Positions 40,660 through 49,318 of a stretch of 64,000 nucleotides of DNA are shown here, one piece after another (the first letter of the stretch is position 1; the number at the start of each line of letters is the position of its first letter). This stretch comes from Saprospiraceae bacterium (GTDB lineage Bacteria; Bacteroidota; Bacteroidia; Chitinophagales; Saprospiraceae): positions 124,001 through 188,000 of the forward strand of contig JAIYAP010000003.1 of assembly GCA_027488935.1 (NCBI GenBank), given 5' to 3'. A model generated the notes under the pieces. It worked only from the letters and a program-made list of their open reading frames with translations. It did not search any database and was not told the origin of the DNA. The translations under genes were made by a program, and so were the position numbers.

Positions 40660-41770
40660 ATGACTATTGAGCAATTAAAAGAACTCAAAGACAAGCTGGC
40701 GGTCCTCAGGAGGTATCTTTGACGTGGATAACCGCCTCCGCGAGATAGAAGACCTCAGCAGCCAGACCCTCGATCCCAATTTTTGGAATGACCCCAAACG
40801 CGCCGAATCCATCCAGCGCAAAATGGGCATCAGCAAAAAATGGGTCGATGAATTCCACGATCTTGCCCGCGAAGTAGATGACCTGGAAGGCCTCTACGAA
40901 TTCCAACGCGAAGAAATGGCCACGCCTGAAGAAGTGGACCTTCAATACCACAAAACATCCGAAATTCTGGCCGACGCCGAATTCCGCAGCACCCTCAACA
41001 AGCGCGAAGACCCTATGAATGCCGTCCTGACCATCAATGCCGGTGCCGGGGGTACAGAGGCATGCGACTGGTCGGCCATGCTCCTGCGCATGTACCGCAT
41101 GTGGGCCGACAAAGCCGGATTTAAAGTAACAGAACTATTCGAACAAGCCGGTGAGGCCGCGGGTATCAAATCGGCCAGCATTGAAATTCGGGGCGATTAT
41201 GCTTATGGCTGGCTGAAAGGCGAAAATGGGGTACACCGCCTGGTGCGCATCAGCCCGTTTAATGCCCAGGGCAAACGCCAAACAACCTTTTCGTCGGTAT
41301 TTATTTACCCCCTGGTAGAAGACAACGACATCGAAATCGTCATCAAACCCGATGATATTGAAATGGATGTGTTTCGCGCCTCGGGTGCCGGTGGTCAGCA
41401 CGTAAACCGGACCGAATCCGCCGTCCGCCTCCGACATTTACCTTCGGGCGTAGTCGTAGAATGCCAGGCCGAACGCAGCCAGCACCAGAACCGCGACCGC
41501 GCCATGACGATGCTCAAAAGCCGTTTGTATGCGATCGAAGTGCGCAAACGCCAGGAAGAAAAAGACAAAGTAGAAGCCACCAAAAGCAAAATTGAATGGG
41601 GCAGCCAAATCCGCTCGTACGTACTCGACGACCGCTGGGTAAAAGACCTGCGCTCCGGCTATAAAGTACACAACCCCGATGCTGTCCTGAACGGCGATTT
41701 AGGCCCGTTTTTGAAAGCGTATTTGATGTGGGAGAGTAATCCTACGCCGGTGGAAACAGATGATGAATGA
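40660..41770 (+). CDS. prfB: Peptide chain release factor 2, programmed +1 frameshift
   Basis: RF2 ends translation at UGA and UAA. Frame 0 starts at ATG 40660 and reads 20 codons to CTT 40717-40719, then in-frame TGA 40720-40722. The classic slippery site is present: AGGAGG 5 bases upstream (40709-40714), CTT-TGA-C. After a +1 shift the frame continues from GAC 40721 to TGA 41768-41770, giving 369 residues. The GGQ motif (GASGAGGQHVN) and the SPF codon-recognition tripeptide (RISPFNAQ) are present. Low RF2 lets ribosomes pause at UGA and shift, so the gene controls itself. Confidence 0.97.
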
Positions 41771-41815
41771 GTGATAAGTGATAAGTGATAAGTGATAAGT
41801 GATAAGTGACAAGTC
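41770..41815 (+). repeat. 7-bp tandem repeat
   Basis: About six copies of AGTGATA start at the prfB stop. The reverse-complement-like word TCATCACTCC repeats near 42197-42223 at the other end of the gap. Confidence 0.85.
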
Positions 41816-41867
41816 TTTACATTATCCACTGATAATCAAACACATACGAAAAAAATAAAATCACAGC

Positions 41868-42101
41868 CTCATCCTGACTTCGGAGAAGTCAAGCATTTGT
41901 AGAAAGAACAAACATCACCACCCCCTCCTGACTTCGGAGAAGTCAGGCATTTGTAGAAAAAAAGAACAAACACCACCCCTCCTGACTTCGGAGAAGTCAT
42001 GCATTTGTAGAAAACGCATTTGTAGAAAACGCATTTGTAGAAATTTGTAAAAAAACAAACCCCGAACCCTCATGACTTCCGAGAAGTCACAAGGGTTTGG
42101 G
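41868..42101 (+). repeat. Array of four hairpin repeats
   Basis: TGACTTC-GGA-GAAGTCA (third base of the loop varies) occurs at 41875-41891, 41929-41945, 41983-41999 and 42073-42089, spaced 54, 54 and 90 bp. The first three are followed by (A/G/T)GCATTTGTAGAAA; the word GCATTTGTAGAAA repeats twice more at 42016-42041. The fourth hairpin is nested in AACCCT/AGGGTT and may be the bidirectional terminator between prfB and the convergent gene. The 453-bp gap holds no gene that I can support. Confidence 0.85.
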
Positions 42102-42223
42102 GCAAAACAAATATAAAATCGCCACAATTAACCGCCCACACCGCATTCGCAACCATTTTATCAACCAAATTTGGGCACATCCACGCAACGCAACATTCAT
42201 CACTCCTCACTCATCACTCCTCA

Positions 42224-43603
42224 CTAAAACGCTACCCCCACCTTAAACGTCCCAATCAAATACTTACCCCAATCGCCGTTAATCGTATTTCGACTTCCAT
42301 CTGAGTTGATGATATGGCCAGAAGACGTACTTACCCCTTGACCAATATTGAAATCAACATAGCCGTGGCGGAGGAAACGATATTGACAACCAACGACAAG
42401 CCCCACCCCATATGTGCTAATCCTAAATTCTGTTGGGAGGCTAAACGAAGTCTTCCCATCCAACCAGGTTTTACTAAAAACATTGTGCAACCCGACATAT
42501 GGACCGGAAAGGTTGTTCCCAGCAGTTCCTTTGGCGATCCGCCGCTTCAGGTCAAAGTAGTACCGGGGCTGAACCACCAATTGTGCTTTAAAAGATTGGT
42601 AGTCCGATCTAATTTTTAGGTTTTGCAAATCGTCTTGATACCGAAACCCTCTATAACTCATAGCAAGGCTCGCTTCTGTTTCGATGGAAAAAGCAGATTG
42701 ATTGATTTTTTGTTCCCACGCAATCGATGGTGCAAAATCCAGCTGTTTGGTATAGTAAAAAGAGGAGAAGTTGATTAAATTGAGCAGGTCTATCTTAAAC
42801 ATGCTGCGCTCTTCCCGAAAACAGCGCAAGGCTTCACAATAACTGCCTTTGGAATCATCTTTTGAACTGGGTCCTGCGATTGCAAATCCCAGTTTGGCCC
42901 GCAAAGCACTTGAAAAATGCCGGTTGTTGCGAATATATGGACTTTCTTCTGATCGCAAATACCCAAATCCGTATCCCAAATCAAAATAACCATGCTTGAA
43001 AATACGCTGCTGAATACCTACATTTAAAAACGCGCCACGCTGATCGTTGACTCCATTTTCAAAGATAACATCCTTGCGCCAATGGATCCAGCGAAAAGAA
43101 GCACCTAAATAGGGGCCGGACAAATTATTGGCTTGTTTTCCAGCATTAATCCGTTTAGTCATGGCATAATACCAGCGACCTTCGGCCTCAAAAGTGGCAT
43201 TTTGAAAATATTGTCTTCCCGGTTTTCTGAAAATGTCGGGGTTGAATGTATTGTAAGAAACGGCTGAAGTAGCAATCGTAGCCCCAATGGAAAATGGCTT
43301 GCCGATCTTTTGTTCTACGGAAATCTCCAGGTCAATGGGCCAGTTTTTAGAGTTGACCACCTCACCAGCTTGTCCGAAAAGCGTACGGCCGTTGGTGATC
43401 GGCGAAAGGGCCAATAAATTACACTTAAACAAGGTTTTTACGGGTTCTTGTAGTTTCAATACTTCCGTGCGGGCCTCCGTAAGCGCTATGGCCGGTAAAA
43501 AGGTTTCAACCGAGGTGCTGTTGAGGATGAAGGTGGTATCGGTTTGTGCTTGTAAGTGCAACCCGAAAAAGCAGGTTATGATAATCAAACGGATGTAGGT
43601 CAT
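42224..43603 (-). CDS. Putative outer-membrane protein with internal duplication
   Basis: 459 residues with a signal peptide (ending LHLQAQ). Alternating strands and many aromatic residues suggest a beta barrel. The motif AGNNLSGPYVG recurs (about residues 160 and 360), each followed by YRF/KHGYFDLGYG-type strands, so the protein is a duplicated barrel half. Last gene of the sigma-factor cluster; probable target of its envelope control (inference). Confidence 0.78.
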   Translation of the reverse strand: MTYIRLIIITCFFGLHLQAQTDTTFILNSTSVETFLPAIALTEARTEVLKLQEPVKTLFKCNLLALSPITNGRTLFGQAGEVVNSKNWPIDLEISVEQKIGKPFSIGATIATSAVSYNTFNPDIFRKPGRQYFQNATFEAEGRWYYAMTKRINAGKQANNLSGPYLGASFRWIHWRKDVIFENGVNDQRGAFLNVGIQQRIFKHGYFDLGYGFGYLRSEESPYIRNNRHFSSALRAKLGFAIAGPSSKDDSKGSYCEALRCFREERSMFKIDLLNLINFSSFYYTKQLDFAPSIAWEQKINQSAFSIETEASLAMSYRGFRYQDDLQNLKIRSDYQSFKAQLVVQPRYYFDLKRRIAKGTAGNNLSGPYVGLHNVFSKTWLDGKTSFSLPTEFRISTYGVGLVVGCQYRFLRHGYVDFNIGQGVSTSSGHIINSDGSRNTINGDWGKYLIGTFKVGVAF

Positions 43604-43687
43604 AGAGGTATGGTTTTTTCACCTGAATTGGTGCGTTTTAGGAAAAATTGGATGGCAGAAATCGTTAGGCTGGAAGTGTATAGGGTA

Positions 43688-44569
43688 TTATCGGACCAAA
43701 ATTTTACCAAAATTGGCATCTACCAGGATGCCTTTTCGGTTGGGACCATTTTGTAAAAGGGCGGTTTGCGTATGTGTATTGGGTTGCGCCATCTGAAACG
43801 ACCATTTTTCAGGCAATTGCAAGGTCCCGTAAGCACTTTTTAAGTCAAAATTGTGCACCGATTTGCCTTTGGTTTGCAGGGTAATATTCGATTTATTAGA
43901 TTTGATGTTCACATCGCCGGTTTGGGCGGATGCTTCAAGCATTACCTCGCCATATTCGCTTTGAATGGAGCAGGTATTTTGCATACCTAAAATAGACAAA
44001 TCGGCGCGTCGGATTGAAATTTGCAGGGGACCGCCCAGGGTTTGGGCTTGTACGTTGCCATATTTACTGTCAATTTGCACTTTCCCGCCCAATTGAACCA
44101 GGTCAAAACTGCAAAACTCCCCATTGAGCGCGATCGGTCCGTCCAATTTTTCCAATTTGGCACTACCGAATTTGTTCACCAAATTTACCGGACAAGCAGC
44201 GGGAACCTGCACCACAATTTTCGATTTCATGCTGGACGAAGGCAACTTTGATTTGGCCGACAAGCCGATGTAAGCCCGCACATAAATCACTTTTCCGACG
44301 GTGGTTACCACAAATTTCCAGGTATCCAGGTCCAAGCGGGCAGAATCGGCATTGGGGTGTTTGGCACTTAATTCGGCTTTGACAAAAATCTGGGTATCGT
44401 TGCCCGGTATAACCTGTATTTCGGCCTTTTCGCCGTTGATTTCCACCCTGTAACCGGGTTTCCAGGCGACTGTTTTTTGGACCGTTTTGGTTAAAACCTG
44501 CAGGGTGGTTTGGCCCCAACCCGTATTTAAAACGAGGCAGCAGGTAAACAGAAGCATTAAATGTCTCAT
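43688..44569 (-). CDS. Exported DUF4097/adhesin-type beta-helix protein
   Basis: 293 residues with a signal peptide (ending GWGQT). Repeated short strands of the form VQIDSKYGNVQAQTLGGPLQI form a right-handed beta-helix-like solenoid as in DUF4097 proteins. Such genes often sit with ECF sigma/anti-sigma pairs in Bacteroidetes. Its exact role is unknown. Confidence 0.75.
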   Translation of the reverse strand: MRHLMLLFTCCLVLNTGWGQTTLQVLTKTVQKTVAWKPGYRVEINGEKAEIQVIPGNDTQIFVKAELSAKHPNADSARLDLDTWKFVVTTVGKVIYVRAYIGLSAKSKLPSSSMKSKIVVQVPAACPVNLVNKFGSAKLEKLDGPIALNGEFCSFDLVQLGGKVQIDSKYGNVQAQTLGGPLQISIRRADLSILGMQNTCSIQSEYGEVMLEASAQTGDVNIKSNKSNITLQTKGKSVHNFDLKSAYGTLQLPEKWSFQMAQPNTHTQTALLQNGPNRKGILVDANFGKILVR

Positions 44570-44603
44570 ATTTGGGTTGTTTTATTTGCTTAAAATTTTG
44601 CTA

Positions 44604-45209
44604 CTAAATCAGTTGCATGATTTGTTGTAACAAGGCCGACCGTTCCCGTTCGATGCGGATCATTTGTTCGGCCAGGGCCGGGTCGTCGCTATAGGACCCC
44701 AGGGCCGTGCGCAGGGCTTCTTTGGCTTCCGAAAGTTCATCCAATTCGGTTTTTAGGGCTTCAAAAGCAGGGTCCTGGCAAATGGGTACCTGTGTTTCAC
44801 AAAATTTCTGGACAAACAGAAAAGCACTGTCTTCCGGTGCCTGGGTGGTTTCGAGGATATTTGGGTCGGCAATTTCCTGGGTTTGAACGATGACGGCTTC
44901 TTCAGCACGGCTTCCCGTTAGCCACCACACCCCGATGGCCATGCCCAGGAGCACCGCAGCGGCAGCAAGGCGCAGGAAGAGCACCCTGCCAAACCTGGGT
45001 TGATGGGCGTTTATACCAGGCAACTGACTTTCAATCGTTTCCCACAATGTATCCGGCGGCGTGTAAGTTGGCAAAGCGGGTAATTGCTTCTGCAACAGTT
45101 GATCGGCATCCAGGGCAGTCTGAATTTCTTCCCAAATGCCCATTGGGGGTTCGTAGGCTGGAAGTTGCCCCAGGGCTTGCTGCAATAAATATTTATTTTG
45201 TTCTTGCAT
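44604..45209 (-). CDS. Putative membrane anti-sigma factor
   Basis: 201 residues from ATG 45209; an in-frame TTG 48 bases upstream is less likely. The cytoplasmic N-terminus (about 1-75) has two related LGQLPAYEPP / LPALPTYTPP repeats. One membrane helix (LFLRLAAAAVLLGMAIGVWW) is followed by a periplasmic coiled region rich in Glu/Leu. Gene order directly after the ECF sigma gene and topology support the call; no zinc-binding HCC motif is present. Confidence 0.7.
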   Translation of the reverse strand: MQEQNKYLLQQALGQLPAYEPPMGIWEEIQTALDADQLLQKQLPALPTYTPPDTLWETIESQLPGINAHQPRFGRVLFLRLAAAAVLLGMAIGVWWLTGSRAEEAVIVQTQEIADPNILETTQAPEDSAFLFVQKFCETQVPICQDPAFEALKTELDELSEAKEALRTALGSYSDDPALAEQMIRIERERSALLQQIMQLI

Positions 45210-45268
45210 GGCTAAAAGATGAAATGCTTGGATTGTCTTTTTTTTGTTGAAAATCAAACATTTACATT

Positions 45269-45799
45269 TTACGGATCCTGGTCGATAACGGGACTCAACA
45301 CCGCACGCAGGCGTTTTTTGGCGTGAAACAACTGCGACCGCGAGGTACTTTCACTGATTCCGCAGAAATCGGCAATTTCTGCATGTGACCAGCCCTCAAT
45401 TTCAACTAAAACAAAGGCCTGCCGAAAACCATCCGGCAAATCAAGGATGGCCTTTTCCAAATAAGCCGCGTCCAACATTAAAGTACTCCAGTCGAAAGCA
45501 GCTTGGTTGTCGTATTCCACCAATTCATCGAAGCGCATGGGTTGCCGTTTGGCCTTGCGCACGGCTTCGCGTACAACGATCGTTTTAATCCAGGCCCCCA
45601 GCGTACTTTTCCCTTCAAAACTGTTCAAATGCTTGAATATATTTAAAAAAGCATCCTGCAACGCTTCCCCTGCCAATTCAAAATCGGCCGTAATCCGGTA
45701 AGCCAGGGTGTACATCGCGTTTTTATACCGCTCGTACAACTGGTGCTGCGCCTTTCGATCGTTGGCTATACAGGCTTCAATGAGGATGCGATCAGTCAT
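45269..45799 (-). CDS. ECF-type RNA polymerase sigma factor
   Basis: 176 residues. Region 2 (YERYKNAMYTLAYRI...EALQDAFLNIFKHL) and region 4 (LPDGFRQAFVLVEIEGWSHAEIADFCGISESTSRSQLFHAKKRL) are intact. It directs RNA polymerase to envelope-type promoters, including probably its own cluster. First gene of a four-gene minus-strand operon with the putative anti-sigma, DUF4097-like and outer-membrane genes. Confidence 0.93.
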   Translation of the reverse strand: MTDRILIEACIANDRKAQHQLYERYKNAMYTLAYRITADFELAGEALQDAFLNIFKHLNSFEGKSTLGAWIKTIVVREAVRKAKRQPMRFDELVEYDNQAAFDWSTLMLDAAYLEKAILDLPDGFRQAFVLVEIEGWSHAEIADFCGISESTSRSQLFHAKKRLRAVLSPVIDQDP

Positions 45800-46041
45800 G
45801 TGCTTGGTTATCGTTGTTGTGTATTATAAAGAAGCCAGGCGTTGTACATTTCGTTGTACGCCTCTGAATTATTTTTTGATTTAATTTCATTTTTATGCTT
45901 TCAAGCCAAAAATAGATTCAAAATGCCCATTTCCGCACTAAATCAAAATTCGGAAATTTAAAATCCAATCGGAAATTGGAAATCAAACAAATCGGAAATC
46001 GGAAATCCAAGAGCTTACCTTTACCCCAAAGTCGACCACCC

Positions 46042-47859
46042 ATGACACAATCTAAAAAAAGCCCGGCCAAGGGCGCAAAGTCCCCTACTACTGCCCAGCC
46101 AGCCCAACCAACCGAAGCCAGTCCAACGCGGATGATCTTGATCGCAATGGCGGTTACACTGGTTTGTTATTTGGGCGCTTTAAAATGCGGGTTTGTTAAC
46201 TGGGACGACGATGCCACCATCCTCAACAACCCGACTTTGGCCAAAATAGACGCGCAGCATTTAGCCGCTATTTTCGATATCCGCCAGGGTTCGGCGCAAT
46301 TGGGCAACTACAATCCGCTCGCGATCTTTAGTTTTTTTATCGAAAAAGCCGTTGCGGGCAGTTTCAATGCAACATTAGTGCATTTTGACAATATCCTGCT
46401 GCATGCCCTGGTGGTGATGCTGGTAATGCGGGTTTTAATTGCCATGGGTTTTGGAATGGGCGGGGCCTTTGTGGGCGGTTTGTTTTTTGGCATTCATCCA
46501 ATGCGGGTAGAATCCGTTGCCTGGGCCACCGAGCGCAAAGACGTATTATTTGGCCTGTTTTTCTTTGCCGCGCTCTGGTATTATATGCGCTGGGTACAAA
46601 CAGACAAGGCCAAGCAGCGCTATTTTTGGCTTGCGGTGGGAATGGCCTTACTTTCTTGTTTGTCTAAAGTACAGGCAGTCACCTTGCCGTTGTCCATGTT
46701 ATTAATGGATTATTGGCTGCGGCGGCCGGTTTCAATACGTACGGCTTTGTTGGAAAAATGGCCGTTTTGGGCACTTTCGCTCGTTTTTGGCTTAATAAAT
46801 GTGTACACCTTGGGGTTACAGGGTGCGGTAAATCCGGCGGCGGTCCAATTTAGTTTGGCCGACCGACTATGTATTGGCGCTTATTCCATGGGGGTGTATT
46901 TGTACAAAGCCATCCTCCCCTACCCCATGCTTCCTTTGTACACCTATCCAACGCCATTGCCGGTTTGGATTTATGCAGCGCCTTTACTTTTTATCGGATT
47001 TGCGCTTGCAATCTGGCAATTATACCGGCGGGATATGCGTATCTGGGTGTTTGGGTTGTTATTTTTCTTTGTAAATGTGGTGTTTTTGCTGCAAATCCTG
47101 ACGGCAGGCCAGGGCTTTTTGGCCGACCGTTTTACGTATGTGCCGTATTTTGGTTTGTTTGCCATCGTTGCTTGTCATTATGATTTTTATGAAAAACGGC
47201 AAACAAACACAACCAATTTGCGCATGGCAGTACTTGTGATTGGGCTCTTATATGCTGCTGCCACTTATTTGCAAATTGGTATTTGGCAAAACAGCGAGAC
47301 TTTATGGACCCGTGTCATTCAGTATGCGCCGGATAAAAGCGGGTTGCCGTATTGGTACCGCGGACAGTATTACCGGAGTTTGCAACAATTTGAGCCGGCT
47401 ATGAACGACTACCAAAATGCGCTCCGCATCGAGCCACAAAATCCGGAATTGCTCAACAGCCGCGGAAAAACGTATTTCGATATGGCCATGTCGGGCAAAT
47501 TCCCCAAAGAAAAATCGGGCGAATTCCTGCAAAATGCCTTGCAAGATTACAACAAGAGCCTTGCCTTAGCCGATCGACTGAGTCCTGCGATACACGGGGC
47601 CATGTTGATCAACCGCGGTGCTGCCCTGGGGACGATCAATCAACTAGAAGCGGCAGAGCAGGATTTTAACCAGGGCTTGCAATTAGACCCGCAAAATAAA
47701 ATGGGTTATTTGAACCGCGCCATGTTGCATTTAAAAATGCGGCAGCCCACAAAAACCCTGGAAGATTACAACCGCTACCTGGAACTGGATCCGGGCAACA
47801 AGAAAATACAGGCGGATCGGGAGAAGTTGCGGCAGTCTTTGTCTGAAATACCCCGTTAG
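46042..47859 (+). CDS. Polytopic membrane protein with TPRs (TMTC/O-mannosyltransferase-like)
   Basis: 605 residues from ATG 46042; the frame extends upstream only to a TTG at 45976, within simple repeats. After a Lys/Pro-rich start come a first membrane helix and the NWDDDATILNNP loop, the acidic motif of GT-C glycosyltransferase-like TMTC proteins. About ten more helices follow, then three or four tetratricopeptide repeats (from about residue 455). A glycan transfer role at the inner membrane is likely, but the substrate is unknown. Confidence 0.85.
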   Translation: MTQSKKSPAKGAKSPTTAQPAQPTEASPTRMILIAMAVTLVCYLGALKCGFVNWDDDATILNNPTLAKIDAQHLAAIFDIRQGSAQLGNYNPLAIFSFFIEKAVAGSFNATLVHFDNILLHALVVMLVMRVLIAMGFGMGGAFVGGLFFGIHPMRVESVAWATERKDVLFGLFFFAALWYYMRWVQTDKAKQRYFWLAVGMALLSCLSKVQAVTLPLSMLLMDYWLRRPVSIRTALLEKWPFWALSLVFGLINVYTLGLQGAVNPAAVQFSLADRLCIGAYSMGVYLYKAILPYPMLPLYTYPTPLPVWIYAAPLLFIGFALAIWQLYRRDMRIWVFGLLFFFVNVVFLLQILTAGQGFLADRFTYVPYFGLFAIVACHYDFYEKRQTNTTNLRMAVLVIGLLYAAATYLQIGIWQNSETLWTRVIQYAPDKSGLPYWYRGQYYRSLQQFEPAMNDYQNALRIEPQNPELLNSRGKTYFDMAMSGKFPKEKSGEFLQNALQDYNKSLALADRLSPAIHGAMLINRGAALGTINQLEAAEQDFNQGLQLDPQNKMGYLNRAMLHLKMRQPTKTLEDYNRYLELDPGNKKIQADREKLRQSLSEIPR

Positions 47860-47937
47860 AAGCTTCAGTTTTCTGCCTGATAAAAGGTTTTAAGAATAAA
47901 CTTTCCAAAAAATTAGGACATTTCAATAATATAGTTG

Positions 47938-47945
47938 TATCTTTG
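47938..47945 (+). promoter_or_regulatory. -7 box of the initiator tRNA gene
   Basis: TATCTTTG, a perfect TAnnTTTG match, 12 bp before the first base of the tRNA. Confidence 0.7.
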
Positions 47946-47957
47946 CGCTCGCTAAAT

Positions 47958-48033
<76 letters not shown>

Positions 48034-48130
48034 TATAGGCAACTAAACGCCTAAAGATCATTAAGTTACACCTTTTTTGCCCTGATGGTCTGCCAAATAA
48101 CTTGGCAGACCAGTTCAGGCCAAAAAAAAA

Positions 48131-49318
48131 ATGTCCAAACGTGTAGCAGATTCCCAACCACAACTTAAGACTGGCAAAACGTGGTACATCCAGTGGTACT
48201 TCACTGGATCGGATGGTAAGCGCCGACGCTTTCGAAAAAGCGCAACTGAAGACGGCCTCGAATTGAATTCAATAACAAATCTTGATGTACGGCTGATCGA
48301 AGCCAACAAAATGCTGGAGGCTATCCGGGCGAAAGTTTCGCCACTGCCCATGCAGCCAGGTGATGAGTTTTTCATTACCGCCCTCGAACTGGCTGTTTCC
48401 CTGAAAAGAAGTGATAAGGTGAAAACCATGAAAACGTTCCGCGAGACTGCGCGGTGGTTTTCTGAATACCTGGTGAAGTCAGGCCTGCAAACATTGCGTT
48501 GTAAGCAATTGACATTGAGCACGGTGCAAGGGTACTTCGATTACAACATCGTTAAGTTGAAAGTATCCAATACTACGCACAATACCAGAAAGAACAACCT
48601 TCGAAGCCTGTTCACCGAACTCGAAAAACGTGGGTATATCGATGAAAACTTCTGCAAGAAGATTCAAAACAGGGTAGAAGGGGATCCGCAGCGTCGCCCA
48701 TTTTCCAAACAAGAATTTGAAAAGTACATGCAATATGTTGCGCGCCATGACCGCGGCTTATACCTGTGCAGTTTGCTGCTCGGTTATCTGGCCATTCGAC
48801 CAGGAGAGGAACGGGATTTGCGCTGCGGGGCATTTGATTTTGCGACAGGAGTTGTGCGCTTTGCCGGAAAGGATTCGAAAAACCGCCGAAACTCAACGAT
48901 CACGATCCCATCTGACTTGATTGAAGTCTTGAAGTCCTTCAATCTGCATGAATATCCGGAAACGTATTACGTTTTCGGGAAGGCAAAAGGGCGGCACAAT
49001 AAGGAGTTATTTCCGAGGCCCGACCGGATCGGGGAGAATACACTATCCGAACGGTTCCGGGTAACCATCCGGAGAATGCAAACTGAAGGCCTTTTGCAGA
49101 GTACAAAAGGCCTTCAGTTATATTCATTGAAAGATACGCTGGCACTTTTCCTACTTGATTCCGGTGTGGATGTTGTTTCGGCGATGCACCATTTCCGGCA
49201 AAATAGCCTGGAAGTTTTCCAGCGATATGTGAAACGGTTGGGCGTTGTGAACCCGATCATCAAGGATCTAAATATCTCGCTGCCCATGAACCATCTTAAA
49301 AAAGATGATGGTGATTAG
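48131..49318 (+). CDS. Tyrosine recombinase / integrase of element 2
   Basis: 395 residues. Catalytic Arg lies in LAIRPGEE, Lys in AGKDSKNRR, His in MHHFRQNS and Tyr in FQRYVKR. The usual HxLR box is YSLK, with Lys for Arg and Tyr for His; related K-type boxes (YSxKHT) are common in Bacteroidetes phage integrases, so the enzyme is probably active. The gene follows the tRNA and reads away from it. Its stop (49316-49318) directly abuts that of the tape-measure gene on the other strand. Confidence 0.9.
   Translation: MSKRVADSQPQLKTGKTWYIQWYFTGSDGKRRRFRKSATEDGLELNSITNLDVRLIEANKMLEAIRAKVSPLPMQPGDEFFITALELAVSLKRSDKVKTMKTFRETARWFSEYLVKSGLQTLRCKQLTLSTVQGYFDYNIVKLKVSNTTHNTRKNNLRSLFTELEKRGYIDENFCKKIQNRVEGDPQRRPFSKQEFEKYMQYVARHDRGLYLCSLLLGYLAIRPGEERDLRCGAFDFATGVVRFAGKDSKNRRNSTITIPSDLIEVLKSFNLHEYPETYYVFGKAKGRHNKELFPRPDRIGENTLSERFRVTIRRMQTEGLLQSTKGLQLYSLKDTLALFLLDSGVDVVSAMHHFRQNSLEVFQRYVKRLGVVNPIIKDLNISLPMNHLKKDDGD

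Noticed and set aside
41868-42101. Possible CRISPR array
   Set aside because: Only four copies, the palindrome and tail are shared beyond a repeat unit, intervals are not unique spacers of equal length, and no cas gene is near.
45976-46041. N-terminal extension of the TPR membrane protein
   Set aside because: It uses TTG and is made of simple GGAAAT-type repeats; ATG 46042 gives a normal start.
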